The notes under the pieces are model-generated. The model saw nothing but the letters and a program-made list of their open reading frames with translations. It was not told the DNA's origin and ran no database searches. This document shows, piece after piece, positions 1 through 11,128 of a stretch of DNA of 64,000 nt. The stretch is from Pratylenchus scribneri. Taxonomy: Eukaryota; Nematoda; Chromadorea; Rhabditida; Pratylenchidae. How positions within the stretch are numbered: position 1 is the stretch's first letter; every line of letters starts with the position of its first letter. Where the stretch lies: contig JAQSEB010000004.1 of assembly GCA_030063045.1 (NCBI GenBank), positions 3,348,001 through 3,412,000 of the forward strand, given 5' to 3'. The position numbers were made by a program, and so were the translations under genes.

Positions 1-486
1 GGTGGAGGAGGAGGTTGGGCTTGGCGATAGAAGGTACGGCGGGGACGTCCACGATTATTGCGATCAGCCCCACCACGATTGCGATTGTTGTTGGTGTTGA
101 ATTGGAATTGGACGTGGCGAGAAGGGGGGCGAGCTGATGGACCGACCGAACGTGAACGGGCAAAACGAGGAGGAGGGGATTGGGTGGGAGAACGGCGTCG
201 GCTTTTCACCTCCTTTTCGCGCAACTATAACAAAATATAAATTTTCAAAATAAACAATTTTAATTGCCTTTTCCTCCTTCTCTTTTTCCTTATCATCAAT
301 TTCCATTTTGCCGTCCTTTTCGTCCCCTTCTTCACTTTCCTCGCTCGAATCAGATTCCTCCCCCTTGTCATTTTCAATTTTCTCCAGCATTTCCAAAATT
401 TTCACTTGTTGCTGCTTTATTTCAATCAAATGTGTCAAAATTTCATCATTGTTGCTTGGGGCATCATTCGCCTGTTGTTCTGCCAT
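1..486 (-). CDS. Gag-like or RGG-rich protein, partial at left edge
   Basis: Minus-strand ORF starting at the ATG at 484-486. The first about 85 residues hold a coiled-coil-like stretch (EILTHLIEIKQQQ) and a Glu/Asp/Lys-rich stretch. The frame then needs a 31-nt GT...AG intron (about 205-235) to continue into an Arg/Ser/Asn-rich segment with RGG-type patterns that runs off the window. Without that splice the frame carries a different, less plausible tail. The acidic coil followed by a basic RNA-binding region resembles a retroelement Gag without a visible zinc knuckle, and it lies on the same strand just downstream of pol. A host RNA-binding protein is the alternative, and the intron favours it. 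Function is not established. Confidence 0.45.
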
Positions 487-704
487 TTTTGGATTTTGAT
501 GAGGAATGGATTTAGGGAATGGAAATTTCAATTGCTTTTCTTTCTGTAATAGAATAAATTTGTTTTGGCGGTTTATTTAAATAAAATTAAATGATATTCG
601 TGCGCGAAAATATTATAATTAACTTAGTTGAAATTAAAAGATAATAAATTAGCAAAATATTAAAAAAATTATATGTACACTTTTTACACTTTTTACTTAA
701 TTTT

Positions 705-3700
705 TCACTCCTCTGCCTCCTCCGCCTCCTCTTCCAAATTTTTATCTCCCATTTTCTTTACATTTATGAATTCCCTTAGAGGAAAACATTTAGGTTGCAG
801 GAAATGTCTCAATTTGTCCAAATGAATTTCTTCCATTTTATTAGAATTGAGTTGCCGAATTATGGCATTTGGGGAATTAATTTTTATTATTCGGTATATT
901 CCCACAAATTTTGGGTCAAATTTATTGCAATTTTCATTAATTTTTAAGACTAAATCTTCTTCTTTTAATTTGGGTTCCTCAGCCTTATTTTTTTCATCAT
1001 AATAATGTTTAAATTTTTCACTGGCTTTGTTCAAATTTCTTTCAACGACTGACCAGGCTTCTTGAATATTTTTTGATAATATTTGTTTGTAAATTGAGTA
1101 ATCTTCATTACCCATTTGTAAATTTATCTTAAAAGGGATATCTATGGGGAGTCTCATTTCAATTCCATGGGTGATATAAAAGGGTGATTCATGGGTTGAT
1201 TCATTTATGGACGAATTATACGCCATAGTAACAAAGGGTAAAATTTGGTCCCAGTTTGATTTCTTTTCATTCAAAAAATGGGTTAACATAGTTTGAATGG
1301 TTTGGACATAGCGTTCCGCTTGCCCGTTAGCTCGCTGATGATATGCTGTACTATATTTTTGATTAATGCCCATTAAATCGGCTACATCTTTAATAATTTG
1401 GGACATAAAATTTGTTCCTTTATCACTGCTTAAGGTGATGGGAATTCCAAATTTGGTTATGACATTTTCAATGAACAATTCTGCGATTGTGGATGCCTTT
1501 TGATTCCTTATTGGCAATGCGATTAAATACTTGGAAAAAGAGTCAACAAAAATCAAAATGAATTTATGTCCTCTAGAGGACGTGGGTAAAGGACCGATTA
1601 TATCCGTATGCCAATGTTGGAAGGGTGTTTTGGGCTTTTCGATGGGATGAAGCGGAGAATGTATTGCCCGGACAGCCGATTTATTAAATTGGCAGGAGGC
1701 GCAGCTTTTAATGAAAAGTCCCACATCCTTATCCATATTTGGCCAATATACCCTCTCTTTCATTTTCTTTAAAGTCTTTGAAATTCCTAAATGACCGCCA
1801 ACAGGGGTAGAATGAAATAATTCGGTCAATTTTTCTCTTAGAGGATACGGTATAATTAATTTTGGCGATTCATTTTTATCCAAATAATATAAAATGCCCT
1901 CCAATTCTACAAATTTTTCAATAATTGATTCAATTTCGGCTTTTTTCTTTTCATCATTAGGGAATTTATCTTTTAATGCATTGAAAATGAGTTTAATTTC
2001 AGGATCATTTATTTGCATTTCTTTTACTTTTTCCAAGTCAATATCATTTTCATTCTCATTTTCCGCTTCATTTTCAGTTTCATTATTATCGATATTTAAA
2101 AATTCATTTTTTCTATTTTCCATAATATTTGCTCTCGTGTTTACGGTATTAATGTATCTACTGGTGTAATCAGCCCATTTGTTAGATTTACCAGAGCGAT
2201 GAATAATTTTAATATTGTAGGCTTGAATGCCCAATTGATATTTTGCAAGACGCCCGCTTAAATCTTTTTTGGTCAATAATGATGCGACTACACTATTATC
2301 GGTTTTGACTAAGGTAGTTGGTCCTCCAATTATGTAATGGCGAAACTCTTCTAAACTGTAAAGAACAGCTAGTGCTTCCAATTCATTGATGTGATATTTA
2401 GATTCGGCGGGCTTTAAGACCCTTGAAGAAAAGCAAATTGGGTGACCGTCTTGGAGTAAACAACCCGAAATTCCTTTTAATGAGGCATCGGTTTCGATAA
2501 CAAATTCTTTATTCAAATTAGGGGCAGCCAATACGGGGGCTGATTTTAACTTTTCTTTAATTGCCTTAAAGGCATTCCATTCATTCTGTGTCCATTTTTG
2601 AGGCGGCAAAAATTCATTTTCCTTAGTTAATTTATGCAAAGGAGACATGATAATGGCAAAATCCTTTATATATTTACGAAAATATGATGCCGCCCCGATA
2701 AAACTTCGCAATTCTTTCAGTGATTTTGGGGGTTCAATTTTGTCTATGACGGCTAAATCTTGGGGATCTGGCCGTATTCCTCGCATTGATATAAGGTGGC
2801 CGAGGTATTTAATTTCCGTTTTGCCAAAATTACATTTGGAAAGCTTCAGGCAAAAACCAAAGTTTTCGATTACATTTAAAAAATTATTTATATCCTTTAG
2901 ATGCTGTTTCTCATCGCTACTGGCGATGATTATGTCATCCAGGTATATTAGGCAATTGGCGCTTAAATAACGTTTCATTTCTCTCATTGCCTTCATAAAT
3001 GTATTGGGGGCCCCGGTCAAACCCATAGGCATTTTAATGAATTGAAATAGGCCCATGAAACAAGTGAAAGCTGTTCTATCCCTATGTTCATCGAAAAGAG
3101 GGATTTGATAAAAACCTTGTCTTAGATCGAAAGAGGAAAATAATTTTTTTCCAGCCACCTCATCTATTATTTCAGATATTAGGGGCAAATGATAAACTTC
3201 GCGTATTGTATAACTATTTAATTTCCTGTAATCTATGGCAAATCTTATTGTGCCATCTTTTTTGGGTACTAATTGAATTGGACTCGCCCATTGCGAATTT
3301 GAGGGCTCTATTATTTTTTCGTCTAGTAAATTCTCAATTATTTTGCGGGTTTCTTCCCTTAGGTGTATGGGGGTAGGATACATTCTGCTGGCTGCAGGGG
3401 CTGTACCAGGAATAATATCAATTCTGTGATTTATGCTGCCTTTATATTGATTCTTTTCATTAAATGCCCCGGAATGCTTATTTAATATTTCCTTTAATAT
3501 TTTCTTCCCTTCCTCAGATAAATTTGAGTTTGATAAATCAATATCTAATTCAATTTTAGATTGTTCATTTTGAGGAGAGTTTGAATGAATATAATTAATG
3601 TGTTCGCTTTCAATGATTTCAGATTCATTTTCGTTTTTTATTTCATCACTTTCACTGAATTGTATGGGTAAAATGGATGCTTCTTCAATTAATTCAAGTG

Positions 3701-3727
3701 CTGCGATAATTTCTCCTTTTTTTTATG
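705..3727 (-). CDS. pol: Ty3/gypsy Pol: reverse transcriptase, RNase H, integrase
   Basis: Retroelement polyprotein, intact from the ATG at 3383 to the stop at 705 (892 residues). The same frame is open upstream to an A8 run at 3717-3724 (minus strand), where it meets the protease ORF in another frame. Counting from the 3383 ATG, the RT catalytic YLDD is at residues 147-150, followed by an RNase H domain (TDAS, ELEAL and TDN motifs). The integrase has an HHCC zinc motif (HSTP...CASC) and a D,D,E core (HTDIIG, SSDKG, GQAERY). The C-terminus is an acidic Glu/Ala tail. No stop interrupts the domains, so the copy is young or still coding. The enzyme copies element RNA into DNA and integrates it. 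Confidence 0.93.
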
Positions 3728-5397
3728 GAAACAGGCATATTTGTGGGATTTAATATTCTAAGTGGAATATTTTTGGTTTCATCCGTTTTTACTAAGGCTC
3801 GAGCTATGATAATATATTCTTGATTTTGAGATAAGGGTGATGGAATTGTCAAAAAGCAGTTTTCAACCTCTGCTTCGCCTTGTATTTTTCCTGAAATTAA
3901 ATTATCCGTTCTAGATTCCAAAACAACATCATCGGTTGCCTCAACCAAATTCATAGTAATTTGAGGTAGAATTATATTTTCAGAAGGATTTTCTTCTCTA
4001 TTTTCGACTGCCACAAAGGAAATTAATGGAATGGGTATTTCCCCTATCTCAATTTGATTTTTATCCAACTGCAATTTAATTGAATTTCCATGACTATTTA
4101 TTTTCTGTATAAGGTCTGATCCTATTAATAAAGGTGCGGGACAATCTTTATCTTCGGCCACATAAATAGGAAAAACGATAGCAAAATTACCAAGCCGGAT
4201 TCTACCTTCACATAACGATAAAAAATTGATGCGTGATGAATTTGCCGTTTTTGCCTGGGGGAGAATCTGATTATTTCTTTCTTTCAACTGACACATTTTT
4301 TGGGTTGACTTTCTACAATATGTTATGCTCGAACCCGTATCAAATAATGTTTTGATTGAGACTCCATTTAGTGTGGTGAATATTAAAGGAATAATAGAAT
4401 TAATACCCATAGAATTTATCGAATCCAAAATAATTTGATTATTTTCCCTCGTAAAATCTTCTTCCTCATCAGAAATATCTTCTTCAACAATGGAATATTG
4501 AAATTCTGGTATTATATTTTCATGTTTTTTCTCATGATTGTAAAATATGATTACTCCCTGTTCATTGGGAGGAAATAAGTAATTATTTGCGTTTTCTAGT
4601 TCCATTATTGCATTAAATCCCAAAATAATATTGGATAATTTGTTTGATATATAGAATCTTAAAGGAGTTGAATAAAATTCGCCATAATTTGGTTCGAATA
4701 CTTGCATGAGTATATATTTTGAATAATTTTCACCCTTATAATGAAATGGTTTAGTTTTATAAATTGGAGCGCCTTTAATCAAATGTTTTGGACAAATACT
4801 CATTTCATAGACAGCGGTAGGACCAAACGCTTTTTCCATTGAATCTTGCCACCAAATTTCACATTTAGGCAAGGATTGAGTAGTAAACATAAATATTTGT
4901 GTGCCTTTTTGGTTTTCTAATATTGGGATATTTTCAGTCCCTATTTTAATTGCTTTGTCCAATAATTCAATTCCATGGAATTCTTTACATATTTTATTAA
5001 TTAAATCCTTTCCAATTATAAAATTCTGGGGTACATAGTCATCGGGAACAACCAATACTTCTTCCAAATGTTCAGAAGGACCTATTTTTAAGTAAATCAG
5101 CACTTTTCCCAGGGCTTCGACCGAAAAATTTGGATTATTGGCAGCATGTATATGAATTTTTTCATTTGTCGGTATGGGAAAAGCCTCTATTTTATTTGCG
5201 TATGTTTGCCTTATTACTGAATTTTGACCACAAGAATCAAAAAGCATTGCTGTCTCATGGCCATTTATTTGTCCTTGGATAACGCATTGAGGAATATTGG
5301 TGTCGAAAGTATTCTTTTTACTAAAGTATTCTACTATGCTTGGTAAATCGGAAATTTTCTTTGGTTGAATCATTTGTCCGATCGAGAGCTCCCGTAA
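3694..5397 (-). CDS. Retroelement protease ORF with two retropepsin-like domains
   Basis: ORF of 559 residues from the ATG at 5373, open eight codons further upstream to a TAG at about 5397. Two successive aspartic-protease-like modules are visible. The first contains FDSCG in place of the usual D-T/S-G and ends in FIIGKDLI. The second contains LFDTGSS and ends in LLIGSDLI, which matches the flap and psi-loop pattern of retropepsins. Only the second has a canonical active-site triplet, so the first may be an inactive duplicate. The ORF stops at 3694, overlapping the upstream pol frame at an A8 run. It would process the Gag-Pol polyprotein. A separate nucleocapsid or Gag region is not present on this side. 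Confidence 0.8.
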   Translation of the reverse strand, partial: LRELSIGQMIQPKKISDLPSIVEYFSKKNTFDTNIPQCVIQGQINGHETAMLFDSCGQNSVIRQTYANKIEAFPIPTNEKIHIHAANNPNFSVEALGKVLIYLKIGPSEHLEEVLVVPDDYVPQNFIIGKDLINKICKEFHGIELLDKAIKIGTENIPILENQKGTQIFMFTTQSLPKCEIWWQDSMEKAFGPTAVYEMSICPKHLIKGAPIYKTKPFHYKGENYSKYILMQVFEPNYGEFYSTPLRFYISNKLSNIILGFNAIMELENANNYLFPPNEQGVIIFYNHEKKHENIIPEFQYSIVEEDISDEEEDFTRENNQIILDSINSMGINSIIPLIFTTLNGVSIKTLFDTGSSITYCRKSTQKMCQLKERNNQILPQAKTANSSRINFLSLCEGRIRLGNFAIVFPIYVAEDKDCPAPLLIGSDLIQKINSHGNSIKLQLDKNQIEIGEIPIPLISFVAVENREENPSENIILPQITMNLVEATDDVVLESRTDNLISGKIQGEAEVENCFLTIPSPLSQNQEYIIIARALVKTDETKNIPLRILNPTNMPVSIKKRRNYRST

Positions 5398-5580
5398 CTG
5401 CTGCTAACAATTTGGGGGAGAACAATGGAAATGGTCTACAGCACCATTTGACCCCAAATCAAAATAATAATCAGCATCGAGGCTCAATGTATGTTTGAGT
5501 GGAATGAATGGATTAAAATAAATAAAAAGAAGCCCATTTTTGTGCCCATTTTCGTTCAAACCCACACCCTTCAAATTCCA

Positions 5581-5601
5581 CCCCCCCCCCCCCCCCCCCC
5601 C
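5581..5601 (+). repeat. Poly(C) tract, 21 nt
   Basis: An uninterrupted run of 21 C in otherwise AT-rich DNA. It lies between the retroelement edge and the first supported exon of the downstream channel gene. Its length is likely uncertain in the assembly. Confidence 0.95.
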
Positions 5602-5718
5602 ATTTTTACTCATTTTTAACGGAATTATATTTCCAAATTATTTTGGATTTATTCGATAAGAAAAAAGAATGGAAAAAGGCAAACGAGAAAAAATGGGAAA
5701 AAGACGGCGAAAAAGGAG

Positions 5719-8700
5719 CACAAATAAATTCCAATTGGTATTCAGACAATCCAATGGAAGCAGCAAAGCCAGCAAATTCAAGAGTAGAGCATCCGAATTG
5801 TAAGCAAAACAAATTAATCCTTCATTAAAATAATTAATTGAATTAAAGGATAATTCGGGTTCCAGCGAGGCAATTGAAGAAAATTGCAAAAACCCAGGGA
5901 ATTGGATCATTGCAAAGGGAAACCCAACATTTCGTAGGTTTGTGCCATTAAACCCATTCAAAAATATATTTAAATTAAATTACTTTCCCAGGTGTCACCT
6001 CCATTAATGGCCTCCTCCGTATTTACCGTAGTCGGGGTGTATTCCGCCTTTGTTGGATTTTTGTGACGGCCCTTTCCCTTTCCTTCCTCCTCTGGCAGAT
6101 TTGCAAATTGGTCAATTTGTACAATTCTCGGCCAACAGTCTCACAAGTAAAAAATACATTTTTATAGGGAATTCGTCCTTTTTGAAGGTTTCCTTTTTAT
6201 TGCCCGAAAATGGTCTTCCATTTCCGGCTGTCACAATTTGCAGCCACAATCCAATTCGAAGAGCCTTTGTTGAACGTTGGCCATATTTTTAAAAATAATA
6301 TTTAAATTTGTTATTTTTTGTAGAAGTGAATCAAACTGGACAATTTTCTCATCATTTACTGGATTATATGATGTATTCATTTATGGAACCGCAATATTTG
6401 CTTTCCGTGAAAAGTCCAAGCGAATTGGAACTCATCGAAGAGGCAAAATACTTAATTAATTAATTAATTCCAATTTTGATTTAGGAATGGAAGGAATTTG
6501 TGCATTATTCTGGGAAAAAATTCTCGGTGAATGGATTCTTTTGGAATGCATCGACCAGCTGCCAACAAATGCTCAAATTTTGTTCATTTGGTGGCCGCGA
6601 ATTTGATTGTTGTAAATATGCCAAAGGAATTCTGACGGACATTGGAAAATGTTATCAATTATATTTTGGGGACACCGACCAAACATGGCTTAGACGACAA
6701 ATTCAGGCGGGCATGAATAATGGGTGAGAATATTGGAAAATTGAATAAATTTGGCAAAAAAAGATTACAAATAATTGCGGATGCGCATACGGAGGAGTCT
6801 CAAATTGGTTCAACTTCGATGATTGGAACTTCAATGATTGGCTCGGGGCATGCATATGCGGACAATTTCGAGAATGGTTTTCGCTATTTTGTCCATGACC
6901 AACACGCAATGCCGTATTTATCCACCGAGGGAATCAGTGTATCGCCAGGGCAAAAAGTGTATTCGGCAATTAGTCCAACAAAGGTGGGAATATTAATATT
7001 GATTTTAATATTAAAATGGCATTCATTTTTGCAGTATTATCTTTTGTCCCAAGATGAATGGGGCAATTGCACGCATCGATGGCCAAATAATATTGAAAAA
7101 ATTGTTACGGATGGAATTGTTGATCCAATGGCATTGGATGAAAAGTAAATGAGAAAATGCCAATTAAATTAATTATTCAATTATTTCCAGTCTTCCATAT
7201 CCTTCATTGAAATGCAAAACACTTTGTCAAGCAAAACATTTTTATGATCTTTGCGGATGCAGTCCATTCATTTATAACATTGAAGAATGTAAACCAAATT
7301 GTCAATTATAATTAAATTTAATCCATCCCTTTAGATTACAAAGTTTGTTCACCCTATGAAACATTGATGTGCCTGAATAAAACAATGGTCATCAATGAAA
7401 CAAATCCGGAAGTGAATGGATTTGCAAATATTGTCGGTGAGTTAAGCACAAACACAAATTATTAGTACTAATCTATGGCTAAAGTTTATTTGGTCGAGAG
7501 TTGGGCCTGGGCTTCGCCGGAAACCTAAGCCCCAGTGGCCCAATGAATGGGATTTAGATTAGGGTACTTATTGGTTATCCAGGGCCAGAATTGAAAATTT
7601 TTTGAGATTCTTATTCTAATACTCATATTTAATTGTAAAATAATTTTAGTTGTTGATTTTAAGATTAACCAATTTTTGGGGTACCTTAATAAGGTAATTT
7701 TCGGGGAAAAAATTTTATCCTGGATAGAAACGAATCAACTTTAAATTATATTCTTTATTAATTGTGCGGAAAATGTGATAATAATTTGAGGGGTTAAAAA
7801 TAGTCAGAGAAGAGGAAAAATAGTGTGTTTAAAAAGGCAGATTGGGGCAATATTTGATTGGTAGAATGGGGGTACAGTAAGATGAATAGGAAAGGGGCGG
7901 CCCTTTGGCATTATTGGCATTGACTCAAATATTTTGCTAATTTAGTGGATAATCCATTTTAATAGATATGCCTTTATGCACGGAATGCAAAATTGAATGC
8001 CATCGTTCTGTTTACCACATTTACAATTCTTATGCCGAAGGCTTCTCCAAAAGTTTTAACGCTTGGCTGCATCATCGCAATCCACTTTGGACATCGGGAC
8101 ATGTTCGGTAATATTTTAATTGAATTCCATTTAAATTGTCATTTCCATTCATTCAGCTCCAATTTTGTCTCAATTAACATTTTCTACCGTGATATGTGCT
8201 ATACGGAATATAAACAAGTGCAAAGTGTTTCAATGACTGAAATTCTCAGTCAGTTTTGGAATTAATACAAAGAATATTGGCATATTTATTTAGGTGACAT
8301 CGGCGGAAATATGGGCCTTTTCCTTGGGATGTCTTTGATATCTTTGACGGAATTTGCCACTTATCTGTGCAAAATCACTTGGCTTTTCATTTCCAAAGCC
8401 AGACGGGAACATATGGTCCAATGGAATTTATTCAAATTATCCATAAAATCCATTTTAGTTGGCAAAAAAGCGTCGAGATGAAGATCGGGAAAAAAGACTT
8501 CAAGCAACTTTGGAATTCGCCGCACATCAAAAGAAATTCGCCAGCGGAATTGGCCGAATGATGAGTGGAGTTGCCGTAATGCCGGGGATGCCAATGACAG
8601 GGACAGTGGTTGATGGGGATGGACACGGTGGTAGAAGGAATTCATTGGGAGGAACATTCCAAAGATTGAGGCAAATTTACACAAGTACACGGAGAAAGGC

Positions 8701-9747
8701 AACAAATGGGGCCAAAATTGAACGTATTTTAATCATTTTCTAGCCGTAAATAATTAATAATTATAGCCGTAAATGTCAATGCCATTGTGCAAAATAATAA
8801 TAATATTGATGACATTGAGAGTGGCAGTACATTTCCGGCAGATGAAATCCCAATCGAAAATGTTCAATCGCCAAGGAAAAGTACCCGATCAAGTTCAGTT
8901 TTTGCCAATCTTTTTAAAACTCCATCAGAAAGCAGAAGGGGATCGGCGGTAAAATAATATTTTCAAAACATTTTGAATACAATTCCAGACTTCAATTGGC
9001 TCAATTTTCACAAATAATAATCATAAATATCGACATGATTTTGTTGAATCAGTGATCAAAAGTCGATTGCATGGGGACGCTGGGAGGGCGGCAAGGAAAA
9101 GTTGTTCATCGTCTTCCTCTTCCATTTCGGCATCTTCATCAAATTCGAGCGATGATGATGATGAATGCGGGGACAAAGTGGTACGGACAATTCCCCAAAA
9201 TTAAAGCAAAATATATATTTATTAGGTTGAATTAAAAATTGATTTGGATGCGTTGAAGGAAGGAGGAGAAAATAAGAAAAAGCGAATTGCCTATTTGAAG
9301 CCAATTTACCGACGAAAATCAGCCTATATGATGAGGAAGGAATCAAAAGATGACACAAAAACTAGAATGGCCGGGGTCAGACGAGCAAGCACATTTGCAT
9401 ACCCGAGGGAAAAGGTCAAATTGGAATAAAAATAAATTAAAATGTATTTTTTTGAAGATGCTCCAGCCAATTGGAAGCCGTCGTTCAAGCCTTGATCCAC
9501 CTCAAATTCCATCCACTTCCTCCAATTCCCAGCCAATTTCATATCGTCGTTTTAAGCTTTCATCCACATCTGCTGATGGCAATGAAAACCAAAATCAGCC
9601 AAAATGTAGGAAAATCATTTGCATTTAATATTCCATCACTTTATTTTTAAGCACGCCGTCAAAGTCTCGTCGCAACAATTTCCGCTTTTATTGGGGCAAA
9701 TTCGAAGCAAGATTTGAGGAAAGAAAGTGATCCTGAGGCAAATTGAT
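5719..9747 (+). CDS. DEG/ENaC (degenerin/ASIC-type) sodium channel subunit
   Basis: A gene of about 17 exons. An N-terminal cytosolic segment contains a SINGLLRIYRSRG motif followed by TM1 (about 6030-6130), then a PENGLPFPAVTICSHNPI post-TM1 motif typical of degenerins. The large extracellular region has many cysteines (6485-8260, including CCKYAKGIL and LCGCSPFIYN). TM2 carries the pore signature GLFLGMSLISLTE (8294-8370), and a long basic, Ser-rich cytosolic tail follows (8459-9747). The family forms trimeric amiloride-sensitive cation channels. The 5' end is unresolved: a possible earlier exon at 5398-5487 abuts the retroelement. A further exon ending at 9897 is possible if a GC-AG intron is used. 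The intron 7441-7964 holds a dispersed repeat. Confidence 0.88.
7441..7964 (+). repeat. Intronic dispersed repeat (family R, copy 1)
   Basis: A 524-nt intron of the DEG/ENaC gene, much longer than its neighbours. The segment 7790-7965 shares aaggcagattggggcaatat and the ending ggcattgac with copies at about 30720-30960 (reverse) and 35060-35181 plus 61339-61370. An imperfect GC-rich hairpin sits at about 7500-7545. It is probably a non-autonomous transposon. No coding capacity is seen. Confidence 0.7.
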
Positions 9748-9897
9748 TATTACAATTATTTTTTTTATGATTTTATGAAAAAAATTCAGGCACCAAATTT
9801 GACTCGAATTGCACAAAAACATTCAGTCATTTTGAGGGAAAAAGGAAAAAATGATGGTGGCCAATTGCCAGTGGCGAGAAGTATTAGCCAACAATAA

Positions 9898-11128
9898 TTG
9901 AAACGAAAATATATATGAATGCCTTTAAATATCTCAAAACCTATAAATTTCAATATTTTGTGCAATTGTAAAATGTTTAAATGATTAATCATTTAATTTT
10001 AATAAATTTATATTTTTGCTCTCACTCTACTCTGTAAATTCTTTTTAAATCACCGATTATTTTGAGAATTGCTCAGAAATCTAAGTTCGATCGAAAAATT
10101 GAATGCATCAATCATTAATTAAAATTCAAAAATATTTCCACTTTAATCATTGCCCGATACTTAATTTTTAGCAATGCCCATTATGGGCAATGCAATTTGG
10201 AAATTTATTCCATCCTCACCAAATGAATGGGAGTAAATAATACGCACCTTATGTTGCGCTTTTAACGCAATGGTAATGACGAATATGGAAATTGGGAATT
10301 TGTAGAATTAATTGTAGTAAATTTCAGATGCGTTGGAAGGGGCACAAAATGCACTTATTTCATGCATCCCTGCATATTTTTTAAAAGAGAGAATAAAATA
10401 CATAGTGTCTCTTATATTTTTCAGCGATGTGCCCTCCTCTCCAGCATATTGGAACTATTCTTCCCCAGTCTTTTGTTTATGGGAAGCATCCAATCAAGTG
10501 GCAAGGCGGTCCATTTAACGTTATGCCTACAGAAGGAATAAGGAAATGCAGCGAAAGGAAATGATTGTCCCAATAGGGAAAGGAGGGCACATGTCAATGA
10601 AAGATATTAGAAGATACTATATTTATTCTCGTTGAAAGAAATATGAAGCGATGCATGAAATAGGTGCCTTTTGTGCCCCTTCCAACGCATCTGAAATTTA
10701 CTGGTATTAGTTCTACAAATTTTCATTTTCCATATAAATTTTTGCACTAAAGGCGCAATATTGAAGTGTTTATAAAATTTTCTGCCATTCATTTGTATTG
10801 GTGAAATAAAATTTGGAATTGCATTGTCCATCAAAGGGCATTGCTTAAAATTAAGTTTAGGTAGTCGTTGATATGGGAAGATTCTTGTGTTTTAATTATT
10901 GGTGTTGGTGCATACAAAATTTCGAATAGACTTAGATCTCGTCTTAAAATAAACTGAAAAATTTATAGAATAGTGAGGGCAAAATAATATTAAATTTGGT
11001 GACATTGATGAAGATTTATCGATCAGAGAATTGGCCAAACCAATCAAGAGAGGGAAGGGTAATGAAAAAAGGTATAAGCCCTTCATTCGGCAGATCCGTA
11101 AATCGATTAACCCAATTCTTTTCTCTCA
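9898..11128. other. Intergenic region with an inverted repeat
   Basis: No convincing gene in this 1.2 kb. The arm at about 10296-10460 recurs in reverse orientation at about 10565-10735, sharing atttcagatgcgttggaagg and the following 50 bases with few changes, with about 100 nt between the arms. This is a fold-back structure of about 440 bp. Short ORFs over the arms (starting MRWKGHK on both strands) are the repeat itself. The rest is AT-rich spacer and the 5' flank of the cystine-knot gene. Confidence 0.7.

Larger units (their letters stand above)
1..5400 (-). mobile_element. Ty3/gypsy-type LTR retroelement, incomplete in window
   Basis: Minus-strand protease and RT-RNase H-integrase ORFs span 705-5397 in Ty3/gypsy domain order. 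No LTR pair, primer-binding site or polypurine tract could be recognised. On the right the protease ORF stops abruptly at about 5397, where a TAG closes the frame, and no gag lies further right. A gag-like ORF instead lies to the left of pol. The insertion is therefore either truncated at its 5' end or one unit of a tandem or permuted arrangement continuing beyond position 1. The 487-704 interval between pol and the gag-like ORF is AT-rich with no recognisable gene. Confidence 0.75.

Noticed and set aside
5404..5613. Gly-rich minus-strand ORF
   Set aside because: Its Gly run is only the translation of the poly(C) tract.
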